DNA of 64,000 bases, taken from positions 3,472,001 through 3,536,000 of the forward strand of contig LR590464.1 of NCBI GenBank assembly GCA_901472455.1. The letters run 5' to 3'. Below, in pieces: positions 1 through 12,619 of the stretch (its first letter is position 1; each line of letters begins with the position of its first letter). Under the pieces are notes generated by a model. It did no database searches. It worked only from the letters and a program-made list of their open reading frames with translations, and was not told the origin of the DNA. The position numbers and the translations under genes were made by a program. The DNA comes from Leclercia adecarboxylata. Lineage in GTDB: Bacteria > Pseudomonadota > Gammaproteobacteria > Enterobacterales > Enterobacteriaceae.

Positions 1-288
<288 letters not shown>

Positions 289-1237
289 ATCTTTTCCACT
301 TACAGGTTGCTCGTACGGAGCTGCCCCGGGTTTAAGCTGTGTGCGTAAAAGTAATACAGTTCCTTCTGAAAAAAATCCTCTGACGTCCCGGTCTGGCAGA
401 GTGCCTGCGTAATGTAATTGTGCTGGGTATATCAGTGGTCAGAAACAACTTATCTGACGATATTTTTATTCTCAAAAACGATTGAGATAAATAGAAGTTT
501 GTCGGTTGATGTAAATTCCGTTAAAGACGATGCCTTTCCGACGTCAACTTTATCGCAGTAGAGGTTAAGCAGCCAATGGTGTTACTTAACTTCTCAAGGC
601 AGAGATAATTCAAACAATTACAACAAACTTTCAAAGGTTCAGCCAACAAGACCTGCTGTGGCCTGTTATCTTTACTCGCTAAACCCGGTGACATCTTACC
701 CTAAAACCTTTTTATTTATAAGCCTTATTGCGCTTCCAGTGATTTAACCTGGTTGATAACTCGCTAAACTAATTTTATTTATATTAACGAAAGTTGTGAT
801 TTTGTCTTTATTTGGAAATAACTAATAATTCGCCCAGGACTTAATGATTAATAATACTTAACATTAATTTCACAAGGGCAACCTTTATATAAAGACGCCG
901 TGAAGTAAATGCTAGTGCATTTCATTCAGCTTTTACGAAATGTTGCTTAAGGAAACTGTAGCACTGCGGCCCTGCCCCCCTCAATAATCGTCTTTTTTGC
1001 AGCGTAAAATCCATTTTAATATGCAACAACCAAAATAAATAACCAAATAACAATAAAAATGTGGATTATAAAATACATCATAGCTTCAAAAACAGTTAAA
1101 AATGTCGATATCGCTTTTGAGAGATGAACAAAATCTTCTTCTGCCGACGCTTCAAAATTGGCCAAGCGAGGAGTACATTGTTTCGTGCTGGCTTCCACGG
1201 CAGGAAGTCGCAATCACAGCGAAAAGGTTAAAGATTC
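289..1237. other. Long lrhA-alaA intergenic region
   Basis: This 949-bp AT-rich stretch separates divergent lrhA and alaA, as in E. coli, where the comparable space carries the lrhA promoter and its regulatory sites. I find no convincing gene on either strand. The open frames are short, lack a ribosome binding site and resemble nothing I know. Promoters for both flanking genes must lie here, but I cannot assign -35/-10 boxes with confidence. Confidence 0.6.
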
Positions 1238-2453
1238 ATGTCACCCATCGAAAAATCCAGCAAGTTAGATAACGTTTGTTACGACATTCGTGGCCCGGTT
1301 CTTAAAGAGGCAAAACGTCTCGAAGAAGAAGGTAATAAAGTACTTAAGCTCAATATAGGCAACCCGGCGCCATTTGGTTTTGATGCACCGGATGAAATTC
1401 TGGTTGATGTGATCCGCAACCTGCCGACAGCGCAAGGCTACAGCGACTCCAAAGGTCTCTACTCAGCGCGTAAAGCCATTATGCAGCACTATCAGGCGCA
1501 GGGCATGCGCGATGTGACCGTAGAAGATATCTACATCGGTAACGGTGTTTCGGAACTGATCGTTCAGGCAATGCAGGCCCTGCTGAACAGCGGTGACGAA
1601 ATGCTTGTTCCGGCCCCGGATTACCCGCTATGGACGGCGGCGGTATCGCTCTCCAGCGGTAAAGCTGTGCACTACCTGTGTGATGAGTCCGCTGACTGGT
1701 TCCCGGATCTGGATGATATTCGCGCCAAAATTACGCCGCGCACCCGCGGGATCGTCATCATTAACCCGAACAACCCGACCGGTGCCGTTTACTCTAAAGA
1801 GCTGCTGCTGGAGATTGTTGAGCTGGCCCGCCAGCATAACCTGATCATCTTCGCAGACGAGATCTACGACAAAATTCTGTACGACGCGGCGCAGCACCAT
1901 TCTATTGCCGCGCTGGCACCGGATCTGTTAACCGTCACCTTTAACGGCCTGTCGAAAACCTACCGCGTCGCCGGTTTCCGTCAGGGCTGGATGGTGCTGA
2001 ACGGGCCGAAAAAACACGCCAAAGGCTATATCGAAGGTCTGGAAATGCTGGCCTCCATGCGCCTGTGCGCCAACGTACCGGCACAGCACGCTATCCAGAC
2101 GGCACTGGGCGGCTATCAGAGTATCAGTGAATTTATCGTGCCTGGCGGGCGTTTGTATGAGCAGCGTCAACGCGCGTGGGAGCTGATTAACGATATTCCG
2201 GGCGTCTCCTGCGTGAAGCCAAACGGCGCGCTCTATATGTTCCCGAAAATCGACATCAAACGCTTTAACATCTTTGACGACCAAAAGATGGTGCTCGACT
2301 TCCTGTTGCAGGAGAAAGTATTACTGGTTCAGGGGACGGCGTTTAACTGGCCGTGGCCGGACCATGTGCGTATCGTTACGCTACCGCGTGAGGATGAGCT
2401 GGAGATGGCCATCAGCCCGCTTCGGGCGTTTCCTCGGCGGATACCATCAGTAA
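1238..2453 (+). CDS. alaA: AlaA, glutamate-pyruvate aminotransferase
   Basis: AlaA is a cytoplasmic PLP-dependent class I aminotransferase that makes alanine from pyruvate and glutamate. The sequence is near-identical to E. coli AlaA (formerly YfbQ). The PLP-binding lysine is Lys240 in FNGLSKTYRVAGFRQGW, with NPNNPTGAVY and FADEIYDKILYD upstream. The start is the ATG followed by SPIEKSSKL. One extra C near 2415-2418 shifts the last dozen codons; without it the protein ends RFLGGYHQ and stops at 2453, giving 404 residues, the normal size. A stem-loop follows at 2463-2485. Confidence 0.97.
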
Positions 2454-2462
2454 ACATAACCC

Positions 2463-2485
2463 TCGGGCTGCCACTGGCAGCCCGA
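2463..2485 (+). terminator. Stem-loop after alaA
   Basis: Perfect inverted repeat TCGGGCTGCC-ACT-GGCAGCCCGA ten bases after the alaA stop codon, followed by a weak TTT. It is a probable terminator or attenuator between alaA and yfbR. Confidence 0.55.
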
Positions 2486-2549
2486 TTTGCATCTCACCGC
2501 CCCTCCCCTCACAATGAAATCTGTCGCTGTGCAAGACCAAAGGTAACTT

Positions 2550-3151
2550 ATGAGTCAGAGTCATTTTTTCGCCCCATCTTTCCCGCCTGAAACTGATCAA
2601 CCGCTGGCCGCTGATGCGTAATGTGCGCACCGAAAACGTCTCCGAACACAGCCTGCAGGTCGCTATGGTTGCCCACGCGCTGGCGGCCATTAAAAATCGC
2701 AAGTTCAATGGTCAGGTGAATGCCGAACGTATCGCCCTGCTGGCGATGTACCATGATGCCTCCGAGGTGCTGACGGGCGATCTGCCGACCCCGGTGAAGT
2801 ACTTTAATTCGCAAATCGCCCAGGAGTACAAAGCGATTGAGAAAATCGCCCAGGCAGAAACTGGTCGATATGGTGCCGGATGAGCTGCGGGATATCTTTG
2901 AACCGCTGGTTGATGAGCAGAGCTATAGCGAAGAGGAGCGGTCGATTGTGAAGCAGGCTGACGCGCTCTGCGCCTACCTGAAATGTCTGGAAGAGCTGTC
3001 TGCCGGGAATCACGAGTTTTTACTGGCAAAAACCCGGCTGGAAAAGACCCTGGAAGCGCGTCGCAGCGAAGAGATGGACTACTTTATGGAGGTCTTCGTC
3101 CCGAGCTTCCAGTTGTCCCTGGATGAGATCAGCCAGGATTCACCTTTATAG
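2550..3151 (+). CDS. yfbR: YfbR, 5'-deoxynucleotidase (HD domain)
   Basis: YfbR is a metal-dependent HD-domain phosphohydrolase that dephosphorylates deoxyribonucleoside 5'-monophosphates and contributes to nucleotide salvage. The HD signature is visible ([37 protein letters not shown]). Two single-base insertions interrupt the frame: an extra C in the run at 2571-2575 and an extra G near 2853. Correcting both yields a 199-residue protein running from [19 protein letters not shown] to EISQDSPL, the same length as E. coli YfbR. The start ATG has an AAGGTAA-type ribosome binding site just upstream. Confidence 0.95.
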
Positions 3152-3157
3152 TGTTTT

Positions 3158-3184
3158 GCCGGGTAAGGCGCAGCCTTACCCGGC
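3158..3184. repeat. REP-like palindrome between yfbR and yfbS
   Basis: GCCGGGTAAGGCG-CAGCCTTACCCGGC is a typical enterobacterial REP (repetitive extragenic palindrome) stem lying between two convergent genes. It probably also serves as a transcription stop or mRNA 3'-end stabiliser for both. Confidence 0.75.
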
Positions 3185-3190
3185 GAATTG

Positions 3191-5025
3191 TCAGAACGGA
3201 AACAGCATCGGGATCATCACGACGCACACCACCATCACCAGGACGGTAAAGGGTACGCCGAGTTTCACGAAGTCACTAAAGGTGTATTTGCCTGGCCCCA
3301 GCACCAGCGTATTTACCGGTGAAGAGACCGGGGTCATAAAGGCGGCTGAGGCGGCCCATCGCCACCATCATCGCGAACGGATAAGGCGATACCCCCATCG
3401 ATTTCGCCATTGCCAACGCTATAGGTGCCATCAATACCGCAGTCGCGGTATTAGAGATAAACAACCCGATGGTGGCGCACATGATAAACAGGCACATCAA
3501 CATCATGTAAGGGCCATAACCGCCCCCCAGCTCCATCAATCCCTTCACCACCAAATCAACACCGCCGGTTTTTTGCAACGCCAGCGCGAAAGGCATCATG
3601 CCGACAATCAGAATGATACTCGGCCAGTGGATCGCTTTGTAAGCGCTTTCAGCGTCGATGCAGCGGAATTTCCCCATCAGCAGACAGGCAATAATGGCCG
3701 CGATCGGGTTCGGGATTTCGTCGGTCAACATCAGGGCGACCATCAGCACCAGACAGAAAATGGCATGCGGTGCCTGGCTGTGGGCGGGAGACGCATCGCT
3801 GACCTCAACGGGTAAGTTCATCACCACAAAGTCCCGGCCTCTCTGGCCCAGTTGGGTGATCAGCTTCCAGTTGCCCACCACAAGGAAGATATCACCCAAT
3901 ACAAGAGGTTCATCCACCACCGAGCCGTCCATCGCCACGCCATCGCGTTTTAACCCCACCACGTTCAGACCGTAACGGGTACGGAAACCTATTTCGCGGA
4001 CGGTTTTGCCGAGCAGCTCAGACTCGGGGATCAGCGATACCTCTGCCATCCCCACGTCAAGCGCCTGATCGGAGAAATACTCCCCGCGCAGCACCATCGG
4101 CTCCAGTAACTGCTCGCTACAAAACTCGCGCAGATCGACCTCTGCCGAAGACATATCAATCAGCAACACGTCCCGGGCGCGAAACTCCGATACACCATTA
4201 ACGTTCACAATGACACGGCGAAAACGACGCCAGCGCTCTACCCCGATGACGTTAGCCCCGTAACGTTCGCGGAGTTTTAAATCATCCAGGCGTTGACCAA
4301 TCAGCGGCGAGCCGGGGCGGATCGCCAGACGGCGGGCGCGTCCCGTCAGGCGATACTCTTTAATCAGATCGCGGAAGGTGCGGTGTTTCCAGCCCTCGCG
4401 GGGTTTATCCTGCTTGTCGCTCTTGAGGGCAAAACGGGTAAGCAGCATATAGATAATGCCCAGCACGAGGATCACCAGCCCCAGCGGCGTCACGCTAAAG
4501 AAGCTGAAGCCCTCCAGCCCTTCACGCAGCAGTTCGCTGTTGACCACCAGGTTCGGCGGCGTGGCCACCAGCGTCATCATGCCGCTGATAAGCCCGGCGA
4601 AGCTGAGGGGCATCATCAGGCGCGATGGCGAGATCTGCATGCGCATAGAGACGCTCAGCACCACCGGAATAAAGATGGCCACGACCCCGGTGGAACTCAT
4701 AAACGCGCCCAGACCGGCGACGGTCAGCATCAAAAAGACCAGCATTTTGGTTTCGCTGTTGCCCGCCACGCTCACCAGCCAGGAGCCCATGCTGGTGGCC
4801 ACGCCGGTACGTACCAGGCCATCACCGATGATAAACAGGGCGGCAATCAAAATAACGTTGGGATCGCTAAAGCCTGAAAAGGCTTCCGGGGAGGGTTAAG
4901 GTGCCGCTGAGGACAAAGGCTACGATCACCAGCAGAGCCACGGCATCCATACGGACTTTGCCCGTCGCAAAAAGAATAATCGCGATAAGGAGCAGGCTTA
5001 TGACCCAAATAAGTTCACCGTTCAA
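3191..5025 (-). CDS. yfbS: YfbS, putative SLC13/DASS-family transporter with RCK_C domains
   Basis: This is an inner-membrane permease of unknown substrate, matching E. coli YfbS closely. Two hydrophobic blocks of many membrane segments flank a central cytosolic part with two TrkA-C/RCK_C-like regulatory domains (around [18 protein letters not shown] and [18 protein letters not shown]). Extra bases near 3355 and 4888 split the reading frame. With both removed the product is 610 residues, exactly the E. coli length, ending [10 protein letters not shown]. The start appears to be TTG at 5025 (TTG-AAC-GGT-GAA, matching MNGELIWV), because no in-frame ATG fits. Confidence 0.93.
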
Positions 5026-5066
5026 AACAGATCCTTGTCAGAAGAGAGTGAAGCCGATAGTGCCAT

Positions 5067-5094
5067 AAAAAAGCCCCAACAATGTGGGGCTATA
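5067..5094 (-). terminator. Rho-independent terminator of hxpA
   Basis: Read on the minus strand: AGCCCCACATTGTTGGGGCT followed by a run of six T. It lies just downstream of the hxpA stop codon and just upstream of the yfbS start. Confidence 0.88.
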
Positions 5095-5102
5095 TCATGG
5101 GA

Positions 5103-5764
5103 TTACATTTTTCGGGAGACTGTTACATTCCCGTCGGCAGTGCGGGTGACGTCTACGGCCTCCAGCGTGGTGAGTACCAGGTCCGCTTCGTCCAGACGTG
5201 GCGAATCGGCGGGAACCTTCACAGCGATGACGTGACAGCCTGCGTTAAGGCCCGCCAGCACGCCAGCGGCGGCATCTTCCACCACCACGCACTCTTCCGG
5301 TGCCAGCCCCAGGCCGCTTCGCGCCGAGTAAAAAGGCATCGGGTTCCGGCTTGCCGCGCGTCACCTGTTCGGCGGTGATAAACACCTCTGGTACTGGCAA
5401 CCCTGCCGCTTTATGCCGCGCATGGGCCACAGGAACAGAGCCGGAAGTGACGATAGCCCACGGGATCTCCGCTTCATTCAGATGCTGGGAGCAACTCAAG
5501 CGCTCCGGCAAGGCGGTGATGCCGTCAGTATCGGTGGCCTCAACCTGCTCAAGCCAGGTAAACTCCGCCTGGGATATCTGCTTCGCTTCTTCCCTGGAGA
5601 AAGTGCCGTAAAGAGGTTATGGCCTGTTTGCCATGGATAAAATTCAGCACCGCCTGATGGTCAATGCCATGCCTGTCGGCCCAGCGACACCAGGAGCGCT
5701 CCACCACCGGTAACGAATCTACCAGCGTACCGTCCAGATCAAACAGAAAACCTTTACACTGCAC
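5103..5764 (-). CDS. hxpA: HxpA (YfbT), sugar/hexitol phosphatase, HAD superfamily
   Basis: HxpA is a cytosolic HAD-family phosphatase acting on small sugar and sugar-alcohol phosphates. The nucleophile motif FLFDLDGTLVDS is at the N-terminus, followed by WAIVTSGS (motif II), RGKPEPDA (motif III) and ECVVVEDAAAGV (motif IV). The frame is broken by at least two single-base errors, an extra C near 5573 and one indel near 5320-5330. The three pieces overlay E. coli YfbT end to end, so I call one gene of about 219 residues. The start is GTG at 5764 (GTG-CAG-TGT-AAA). Confidence 0.9.
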
Positions 5765-5775
5765 ATCAACCTCCG

Positions 5776-6272
<497 letters not shown>

Positions 6273-6300
6273 CTTCGACTCCTGTTGCACATGGCAGCGT

Positions 6301-6342
6301 AAAAAAAAGACACGGTAACGTTGGGTTACTGTGCCTTCTTTT
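6301..6342 (-). terminator. Terminator of yfbV
   Basis: On the minus strand, CACAGTAAC-CCAAC-GTTACCGTG (one G:U pair) is followed by T-C-T8. It sits directly after the yfbV stop codon. Confidence 0.8.
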
Positions 6343-6363
6343 ATTCATCGTTTCGATGATCAA

Positions 6364-6819
6364 TCACAAGTCATCGAGGAATGTTTTATCAAGTTGCTTA
6401 AATGCCCGCTTCAGGGTATCTGCCAGCGCCTGATAGTCGGGTTTACCCTCGACCGGCGCCAGCGCCTGACCGGCATCCTGCAACTTACCGCGCACTTCAT
6501 AGAACCAGGACAGCACCGAGGGTGGCAACGGGGTAACCGAACGCTTGCCCAACCACCATAATCCCTGCATCGGCAGGCTCAGGGCAAACAGAGCGGTAGC
6601 TACCGCTGGGCCAAGTTGCCCACCCAGCGCAATCTGCCAGCACAGGGTGAAGACCGCGATGGGCGGCATCAGCCGGATAGCGTGGCGGGTGGCGCGAATC
6701 ACCCGGTTTTCAATAAAGACGGGCGCGAGGCGCTTTTCCAGTGGCCACGTCTTAGAGTAATGCTGTCCCCGGCGAAACAGGCTAAAAAAGCTCACGGAAG
6801 GGTTCACAGGTGTCGACAT
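6364..6819 (-). CDS. yfbV: YfbV, UPF0208 inner-membrane protein
   Basis: Intact 151-residue protein, the same length as E. coli YfbV. Two membrane segments lie in the middle ([20 protein letters not shown] and [20 protein letters not shown]). In E. coli this protein has been reported to limit the influence of the Ter macrodomain on neighbouring DNA; its molecular action is not clear. It is divergent from ackA and ends at its own terminator. Confidence 0.95.
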   Translation of the reverse strand: MSTPVNPSVSFFSLFRRGQHYSKTWPLEKRLAPVFIENRVIRATRHAIRLMPPIAVFTLCWQIALGGQLGPAVATALFALSLPMQGLWWLGKRSVTPLPPSVLSWFYEVRGKLQDAGQALAPVEGKPDYQALADTLKRAFKQLDKTFLDDL

Positions 6820-7156
6820 GGCTTACCTCAACTTCACATATAAAAATTAAAATATTCGTGCAAAACCACAACTGGTCATGACAACGTTCAAAAACTTTTG
6901 TCAGGGCTACCCAGTATCGGGTATCCTGTGCCGGCCTGCAAAGGGCCTTAGACGAGGAATGTTCACTCGTCAAATTATCGCACATTATGCCATTGCCGGA
7001 AAAATGCGCAAAATGGCATAAAATCATATGTATTCTTTTCGTCATGCCAAAATGTACTTCGGGCATGATGTTAATCATAAATGTCAGCGATATCTTGCGC
7101 TACGATCCTTGACTCACTGACGTTTTTTTAGCCACGTATCAATAATAGGTACTTCC
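6820..7156 (+). promoter_or_regulatory. yfbV-ackA intergenic region with ackA leader
   Basis: This 337-bp non-coding stretch separates divergent yfbV and ackA. The E. coli equivalent holds several ackA-pta promoters, and the segment from about 7040 to 7130 looks like the E. coli ackA leader. I cannot assign individual boxes by eye. Open frames on the minus strand here have no ribosome binding site and no recognisable relatives. Confidence 0.55.
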
Positions 7157-8360
7157 ATGTCGAGTAAGTTAGTACTGGTTCTGAACTGCGGTAGCTCCTC
7201 ACTTAAATTCGCTATCATCGATGCGATCAACGGTGAAGAGTACCTTTCTGGTTTGGCCGAATGTTTCCATCTTCCTGAAGCACGTCTTAAGTGGAAAATG
7301 GACGGCAGCAAACAGGAAGCGGCTTTAGGTGCAGGCGCCGCTCACAGCGAAGCGCTGAACTTTATCGTTAACACTATTCTGGCACAAAAACCAGAACTGT
7401 CCGCTCAGCTGACCGCTATCGGTCACCGTATCGTTCATGGTGGCGAGAAGTACACCAAGTCTGTGATCATCGATGACTCTGTTATTCAGGGCATTAAAGA
7501 CTCCGCTTCTTTTGCACCGCTGCATAACCCGGCTCACCTGATCGGTATCACTGAAGCGCTGAAAGCCTTCCCGCATCTGAAAGACAAAAACGTGGCCGTG
7601 TTTGATACCGCGTTCCACCAGACCATGCCGGAAGAGTCTTACCTCTACGCCCCTGCCGTACAAACTGTATAAAGAGCACGGCGTTCGCCGCTATGGCGCG
7701 CACGGCACCAGCCACTTCTACGTGACGCAAGAAGCCGCGAAAATGCTGAACAAGCCGGTAGAAGAAGTGAACATCATCACTTGCCACCTGGGCAATGGCG
7801 GTTCCGTTTCTGCTATCCGTAACGGCAAATGCGTTGATACCTCTATGGGTCTGACCCCGCTGGAAGGTCTGGTGATGGGTACTCGCTCCGGTGATATCGA
7901 CCCGGCGATCATCTTCCACCTGCACGATACCCTGGGCATGAGCGTTGAAGATATCAACAAAATGCTGACCAAAGAGTCTGGCCTGCTGGGTCTGACCGAA
8001 GTCACCAGCGACTGCCGTTACGTTGAAGACAACTACGCAGAGAAAGAAGACGCTAAACGTGCAATGGACGTTTACTGCCACCGTCTGGCGAAATACATCG
8101 GTTCTTACACTGCGCTGATGGACGGTCGTCTGGACGGCGTGGTCTTCACCGGTGGTATCGGTGAGAACGCGGCAATGGTGCGCGAGCTGTCCCTGGGCAA
8201 ACTGGGCGTGCTGGGCTTTGAAGTTGACCATGACCGTAACCTGGCTGCGCGCTTTGGTAAGTCTGGCTTCATCAACAAAGAAGGCACCACTCTGGCAATG
8301 GTTATCCCAACCAATGAAGAGCTGGTCATCGCGCAAGACGCGAGCCGTCTGACTGCCTGA
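7157..8360 (+). CDS. ackA: AckA, acetate kinase
   Basis: AckA interconverts acetyl phosphate plus ADP with acetate plus ATP in the cytosol and forms the Pta-AckA overflow pathway with pta just downstream. The start [20 protein letters not shown] contains the substrate-binding Asn/Ser motif. [18 protein letters not shown] and [12 protein letters not shown] follow, and [13 protein letters not shown] is near the C-terminus. An extra C near 7652-7656 splits the frame; corrected, the protein is 400 residues as in E. coli. Confidence 0.97.
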
Positions 8361-8365
8361 TTCCA

Positions 8366-8395
8366 CACCGCCAGCAATGCTGGCGGTGCTGTTTT
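8366..8395 (+). terminator. Intercistronic stem-loop between ackA and pta
   Basis: CACCGCCAGC-AAT-GCTGGCGGTG followed by CTGTTTTG, a few bases after the ackA stop codon. The poor T tract suggests partial termination or mRNA processing, which could set AckA:Pta stoichiometry. Confidence 0.6.
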
Positions 8396-8436
8396 GTAGC
8401 CCGCCCGTTTTCGGCGGTAACGAAAGAGGATAAATC

Positions 8437-10578
8437 GTGTCCCGTACTATTATGCTGATCCCGACCGGAACCAGCGTAGGCCTGACCAGCGTCAGCCTCC
8501 GGTGTGATCCGTGCGATGGAACGTAAAGGCGTTCGCCTGAGCGTGTTCAAGCCTATCGCTCAACCACGTGCTGGTGGCGATGCGCCAGACCAGACCACAA
8601 CTATCGTTCGTGCGAACTCTAATCTGCCCGCCGCTGAACCGCTGAAGATGAGCCACGTTGAGTCTCTGCTTTCCAGCAACCAGAAAGACGTGCTGATGGA
8701 AGAGATCATCGCTAACTATCACGCTAACGCACAGGATGCGGAAGTCGTGCTGGTTGAAGGCCTGGTTCCGACGCGCAAGCATCAGTTTGCCCAGTCCCTG
8801 AACTTCGAAATTGCCAAAACGCTGAACGCGGAAATCGTGTTCGTGATGTCCCAGGGGACTGATACCCCGGAACAGCTGAAAGAGCGTATTGAGCTGACCC
8901 GCAGCAGCTTCGGCGGCGCGAAAAACAGCAACATCACCGGCGTGATCGTGAACAAACTGAACGCCCCGGTGGATGAGCAAGGCCGTACCCGCCCTGACCT
9001 GTCTGAAATTTTCGACGACTCGTCCAAAGCGCAGATCGTGAAAATCGATCCCGCTAAGCTGCAGGAATACAGTTCTCTGCCAGTGCTGGGCGCGGTGACC
9101 TGGAGCTTCGACCTGATCGCGACCCGTGCGATCGACATGGCGCGCCACCTGAATGCGACCATCGTCAACGAAGGCGATATCAACACCCGTCGCGTGAAGT
9201 CCGTGACCTTCTGTGCGCGTAGCATTCCGCACATGCTGGAGCACTTCCGTGCAGGTTCTCTGCTGGTGACCTCCGCAGACCGTCCTGACGTGCTGGTTGC
9301 AGCCTGCCTGGCGGCGATGAACGGCGTGGAAATCGGTGCGATCCTGCTGACCGGTGCCTATGAAATGGACCCACGCGTCAGCAAGCTGTGCGAACGCGCC
9401 TTTGCTACCGGCCTGCCGGTCTTCATGGTTAACACCAACACCTGGCAGACCTCTCTGAGCCTGCAGAGCTTCAACCTGGAAGTGCCGGTTGATGACCATC
9501 AGCGCATCGGAGAAAGTGCAGGAATACGTTGCCGGTTGCATCAATGCTGACTGGATTGAATCCCTGACTGCTACCTCCGAGCGCAGCCGTCGCCTCTCTC
9601 CACCAGCCTTCCGTTATCAGCTCACCGAGCTGGCGCGTAAAGCGGGCAAACGTGTTGTTCTGCCAGAAGGCGACGAACCGCGTACCGTTAAAGCGGCTGC
9701 CATCTGTGCCGAGCGCGGTATCGCGACCTGTGTGCTGCTGGGTAACCCGGATGAGATCACCCGTGTTGCCGCCTCTCAGGGCGTTGAGCTGGGGTTCTGG
9801 TATTGAAATCGTTGACCCGGAAGTGGTGCGCGAAAGCTACGTTGCCCGTCTGGTCGAGCTGCGTAAGAGCAAGGGCATGGACTGAAGCCGTTGCCCGCGA
9901 ACAGCTGGGAAGACAACGTGGTGCTCGGTACGCTGATGCTGGAGCAGGACGAAGTTGATGGTCTGGTTTCCGGTGCTGTTCACACGACTGCGAACACCAT
10001 CCGTCCACCGCTGCAGCTGATCAAAACAGCCCCAGGCAGCTCGCTGGTCTCTTCTGTGTTCTTCATGCTGCTGCCGGAACAGGTATACGTGTACGGTGAC
10101 TGCGCGATCAACCCGGATCCGACCGCTGAACAGCTGGCCGAGATCGCCATCCAGTCTGCGGACTCCGCGATTGCCTTCGGTATCGAACCGCGCGTTGCAA
10201 TGCTCTCCTACTCCACCGGTACTTCTGGTGCAGGTAGCGACGTTGAGAAAGTGCGTGAAGCGACCCGTATTGCACAGGAAAAACGCCCGGATCTGGTTAT
10301 CGATGGCCCGCTGCAGTATGACGCCGCGGTTATGGCTGACGTAGCGAAATCCAAAGCGCTAACTCGCCAGTTGCGGTCGTGCTACCGTGTTCATCTTCCC
10401 GGATCTGAACACCGGTAACACCACCTATAAAGCGGTACAGCGTTCAGCCGACCTGATCTCCATCGGGCCGATGCTGCAGGGTATGCGCAAGCCGGTGAAC
10501 GACCTGTCTCGTGGCGCGCTGGTAGACGATATCGTCTACACCATCGCCCTGACCGCGATCCAGTCTTCCCAGCAGTAA
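8437..10578 (+). CDS. pta: Pta, phosphate acetyltransferase (long form)
   Basis: Pta converts acetyl-CoA plus phosphate to acetyl phosphate. The long enterobacterial form has an N-terminal DRTGG/CobB-like regulatory region ([20 protein letters not shown]) and the C-terminal PTA_PTB catalytic domain. The start is GTG at 8437 with the ribosome binding site AAAGAGGA. I count five extra bases (near 8500, 9508, 9795, 9881 and 9909) and two missing bases (near 10362 and 10376). Corrected, it aligns end to end with E. coli Pta (714 residues) at about 712 residues. So many breaks in one housekeeping gene, all at homopolymers, point to read errors. Confidence 0.95.
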
Positions 10579-10593
10579 GCAGTATCTAAACGC

Positions 10594-10623
10594 AAAAAGG
10601 CGACCTGATGGTCGCCTTTTTTT
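10594..10623 (+). terminator. Rho-independent terminator of pta
   Basis: AAAAAGGCGACC-TGAT-GGTCGCCTTTTTTT right after the pta stop codon. The flanking A and T tracts make it able to act for yfcD on the opposite strand too. Confidence 0.93.
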
Positions 10624-10633
10624 ATGGTCGCGA

Positions 10634-11176
10634 TTACGCTTCTTCGTGCTTAACCGGCTCGTTGCTGGCGTTGCGGCTCATCCACAGGGCCAGCGCTTTC
10701 AGCGAATCGGGTGTGAAGTCATCACAACGGGCGGTGATTTCAGCCGGGGTCATCCAGCAGACTTCACTCACCTCTTCTTCCTGCAGCGCAAACGGGCCGT
10801 GGGAGACGCAGCTGAAAAGGCCTCCCCAGACGCGACAGTGGTCATCTTCGAAATAGAACTGCCCATGTTCGGCGAACGGTACGCCAGCAATCCCCAGCTC
10901 CTCTTCCGCTTCGCGGCGGGCGGAATCGAGTAACTGTTCATCGGCCTGCACCACGCCACCGGCGGTAGCATCAAGCATCCCGGGCATGAAGTCTTTCGTT
11001 TCGGTACGGCGCTGAACCAGAATATTGCCCATCCCATCATGCACCACGATATAGGTCGCGCGATGACGCAGACGCTGCGCCCGCATCTGCTCGCGGCTCG
11101 CCTGTGCAATTACCTCATTGTCTTCGTTGACAATATCCACCCATTCCGTACTTGCCAAATGACTGTGCTCCACCAT
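10634..11176 (-). CDS. yfcD: YfcD, Nudix hydrolase
   Basis: Intact 180-residue Nudix-fold protein like E. coli YfcD; its natural substrate is unknown. The Nudix box spans roughly residues 73-96 ([14 protein letters not shown], then [10 protein letters not shown]) and keeps the metal-binding REXXEEXG glutamates. The N-terminal [17 protein letters not shown] and [14 protein letters not shown] segments resemble isopentenyl-diphosphate isomerase-like Nudix proteins, but that does not establish the reaction. In E. coli yfcC lies between pta and yfcD; here it is absent. Confidence 0.93.
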   Translation of the reverse strand: MVEHSHLASTEWVDIVNEDNEVIAQASREQMRAQRLRHRATYIVVHDGMGNILVQRRTETKDFMPGMLDATAGGVVQADEQLLDSARREAEEELGIAGVPFAEHGQFYFEDDHCRVWGGLFSCVSHGPFALQEEEVSEVCWMTPAEITARCDDFTPDSLKALALWMSRNASNEPVKHEEA

Positions 11177-11232
11177 CGGAAACCTTCTCTTTAAAGCGCT
11201 CTCGCGGGCGCGTTTTACTGTTGAGGAGTAAA

Positions 11233-11786
11233 TTACGGATTAATCTCTGACTGCGCAATAACCTGGCCGTCATTCAGCGTCATAACGCACAAATGGTTTC
11301 CTTCCAGCATGCCGTAGCTGGGGGGAAAGCCGCCTTTTGGCAGGCTGACCGAGCCAGGAATTGAAATGTATAAGGTCGCCCTGTTTCCCGGCGACCGGAA
11401 TATGAGTATGGCCGTAAACCAGCACATCGCCAGCATTCAGCGTGGGCAGATTATCCGGGCCAAAAAGATGACCGTGGGTAACAAACAGGCGGCTATTCTC
11501 CAGCAGGATTTGCTGCCAGGGCGCGGTAATGGGAAAGTTCAGCAGCATCTGGTCAACTTCGCTGTCGCAGTTGCCGCGAACGGCGATAATCCGCGACGCG
11601 TAAGCGTTGAGCCGCCCGGCGACCTCAGCAGGCGCATAGCCTTCGGGCAGCGGATTGCGTGGGCCATGGTTCAGCACATCCCCGAGGATCACCAGCCATT
11701 GCGCCCCCGCTCTGGTTGAACAGCGAAAGCACCCGTTCGGTCGCCGGCAGCGAGCCGTGGATGTCCGAGGCAAACATCAACTTCAT
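11233..11786 (-). CDS. yfcE: YfcE, metallophosphodiesterase
   Basis: YfcE is a calcineurin-like phosphodiesterase that uses Mn2+ and hydrolyses model phosphodiesters; its physiological substrate is unknown. The family motifs are in order: [36 protein letters not shown] and YGHTHIPV. Two extra bases (near 11707 and 11362) break the frame. Corrected, the protein is 183 residues, ends IAQSEINP and matches E. coli YfcE. The start is ATG at 11786 (MKLMFASD). Confidence 0.93.
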
Positions 11787-11831
11787 CAGAGTTTCCTTAT
11801 GTCGAAATGCTGCCCCCATCATACCGGAATA

Positions 11832-12560
<729 letters not shown>

Positions 12561-12619
12561 TTATCATCACCGCCTATACTCGATCCTATGCCGCGATAAT
12601 CGTTATGACAGGAGTTGCG

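Noticed and set aside
1016-1213. A 65-codon minus-strand frame with a hydrophobic C-terminus, upstream of alaA
   Set aside because: TTG start, no Shine-Dalgarno sequence, no recognisable relatives, and it covers the alaA leader. The hydrophobic stretch comes from AT-rich DNA.
3123-3815. A His/Arg-rich plus-strand frame of 230 codons
   Set aside because: It is antisense to yfbS; composition reflects the membrane-protein codons on the other strand.
6782-7078. A 98-codon minus-strand frame between yfbV and ackA
   Set aside because: It overlaps the yfbV start and the ackA promoter region, has no ribosome binding site and no family resemblance.
7652-7660. Programmed frameshifting in ackA or pta
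   Set aside because: E. coli and other relatives read through without a shift, no slippery heptamer plus downstream structure is evident, and the same kind of error occurs across the window.
8492-9544. A 350-codon minus-strand frame over pta
   Set aside because: Antisense shadow of the pta coding sequence; the plus frame matches Pta throughout.
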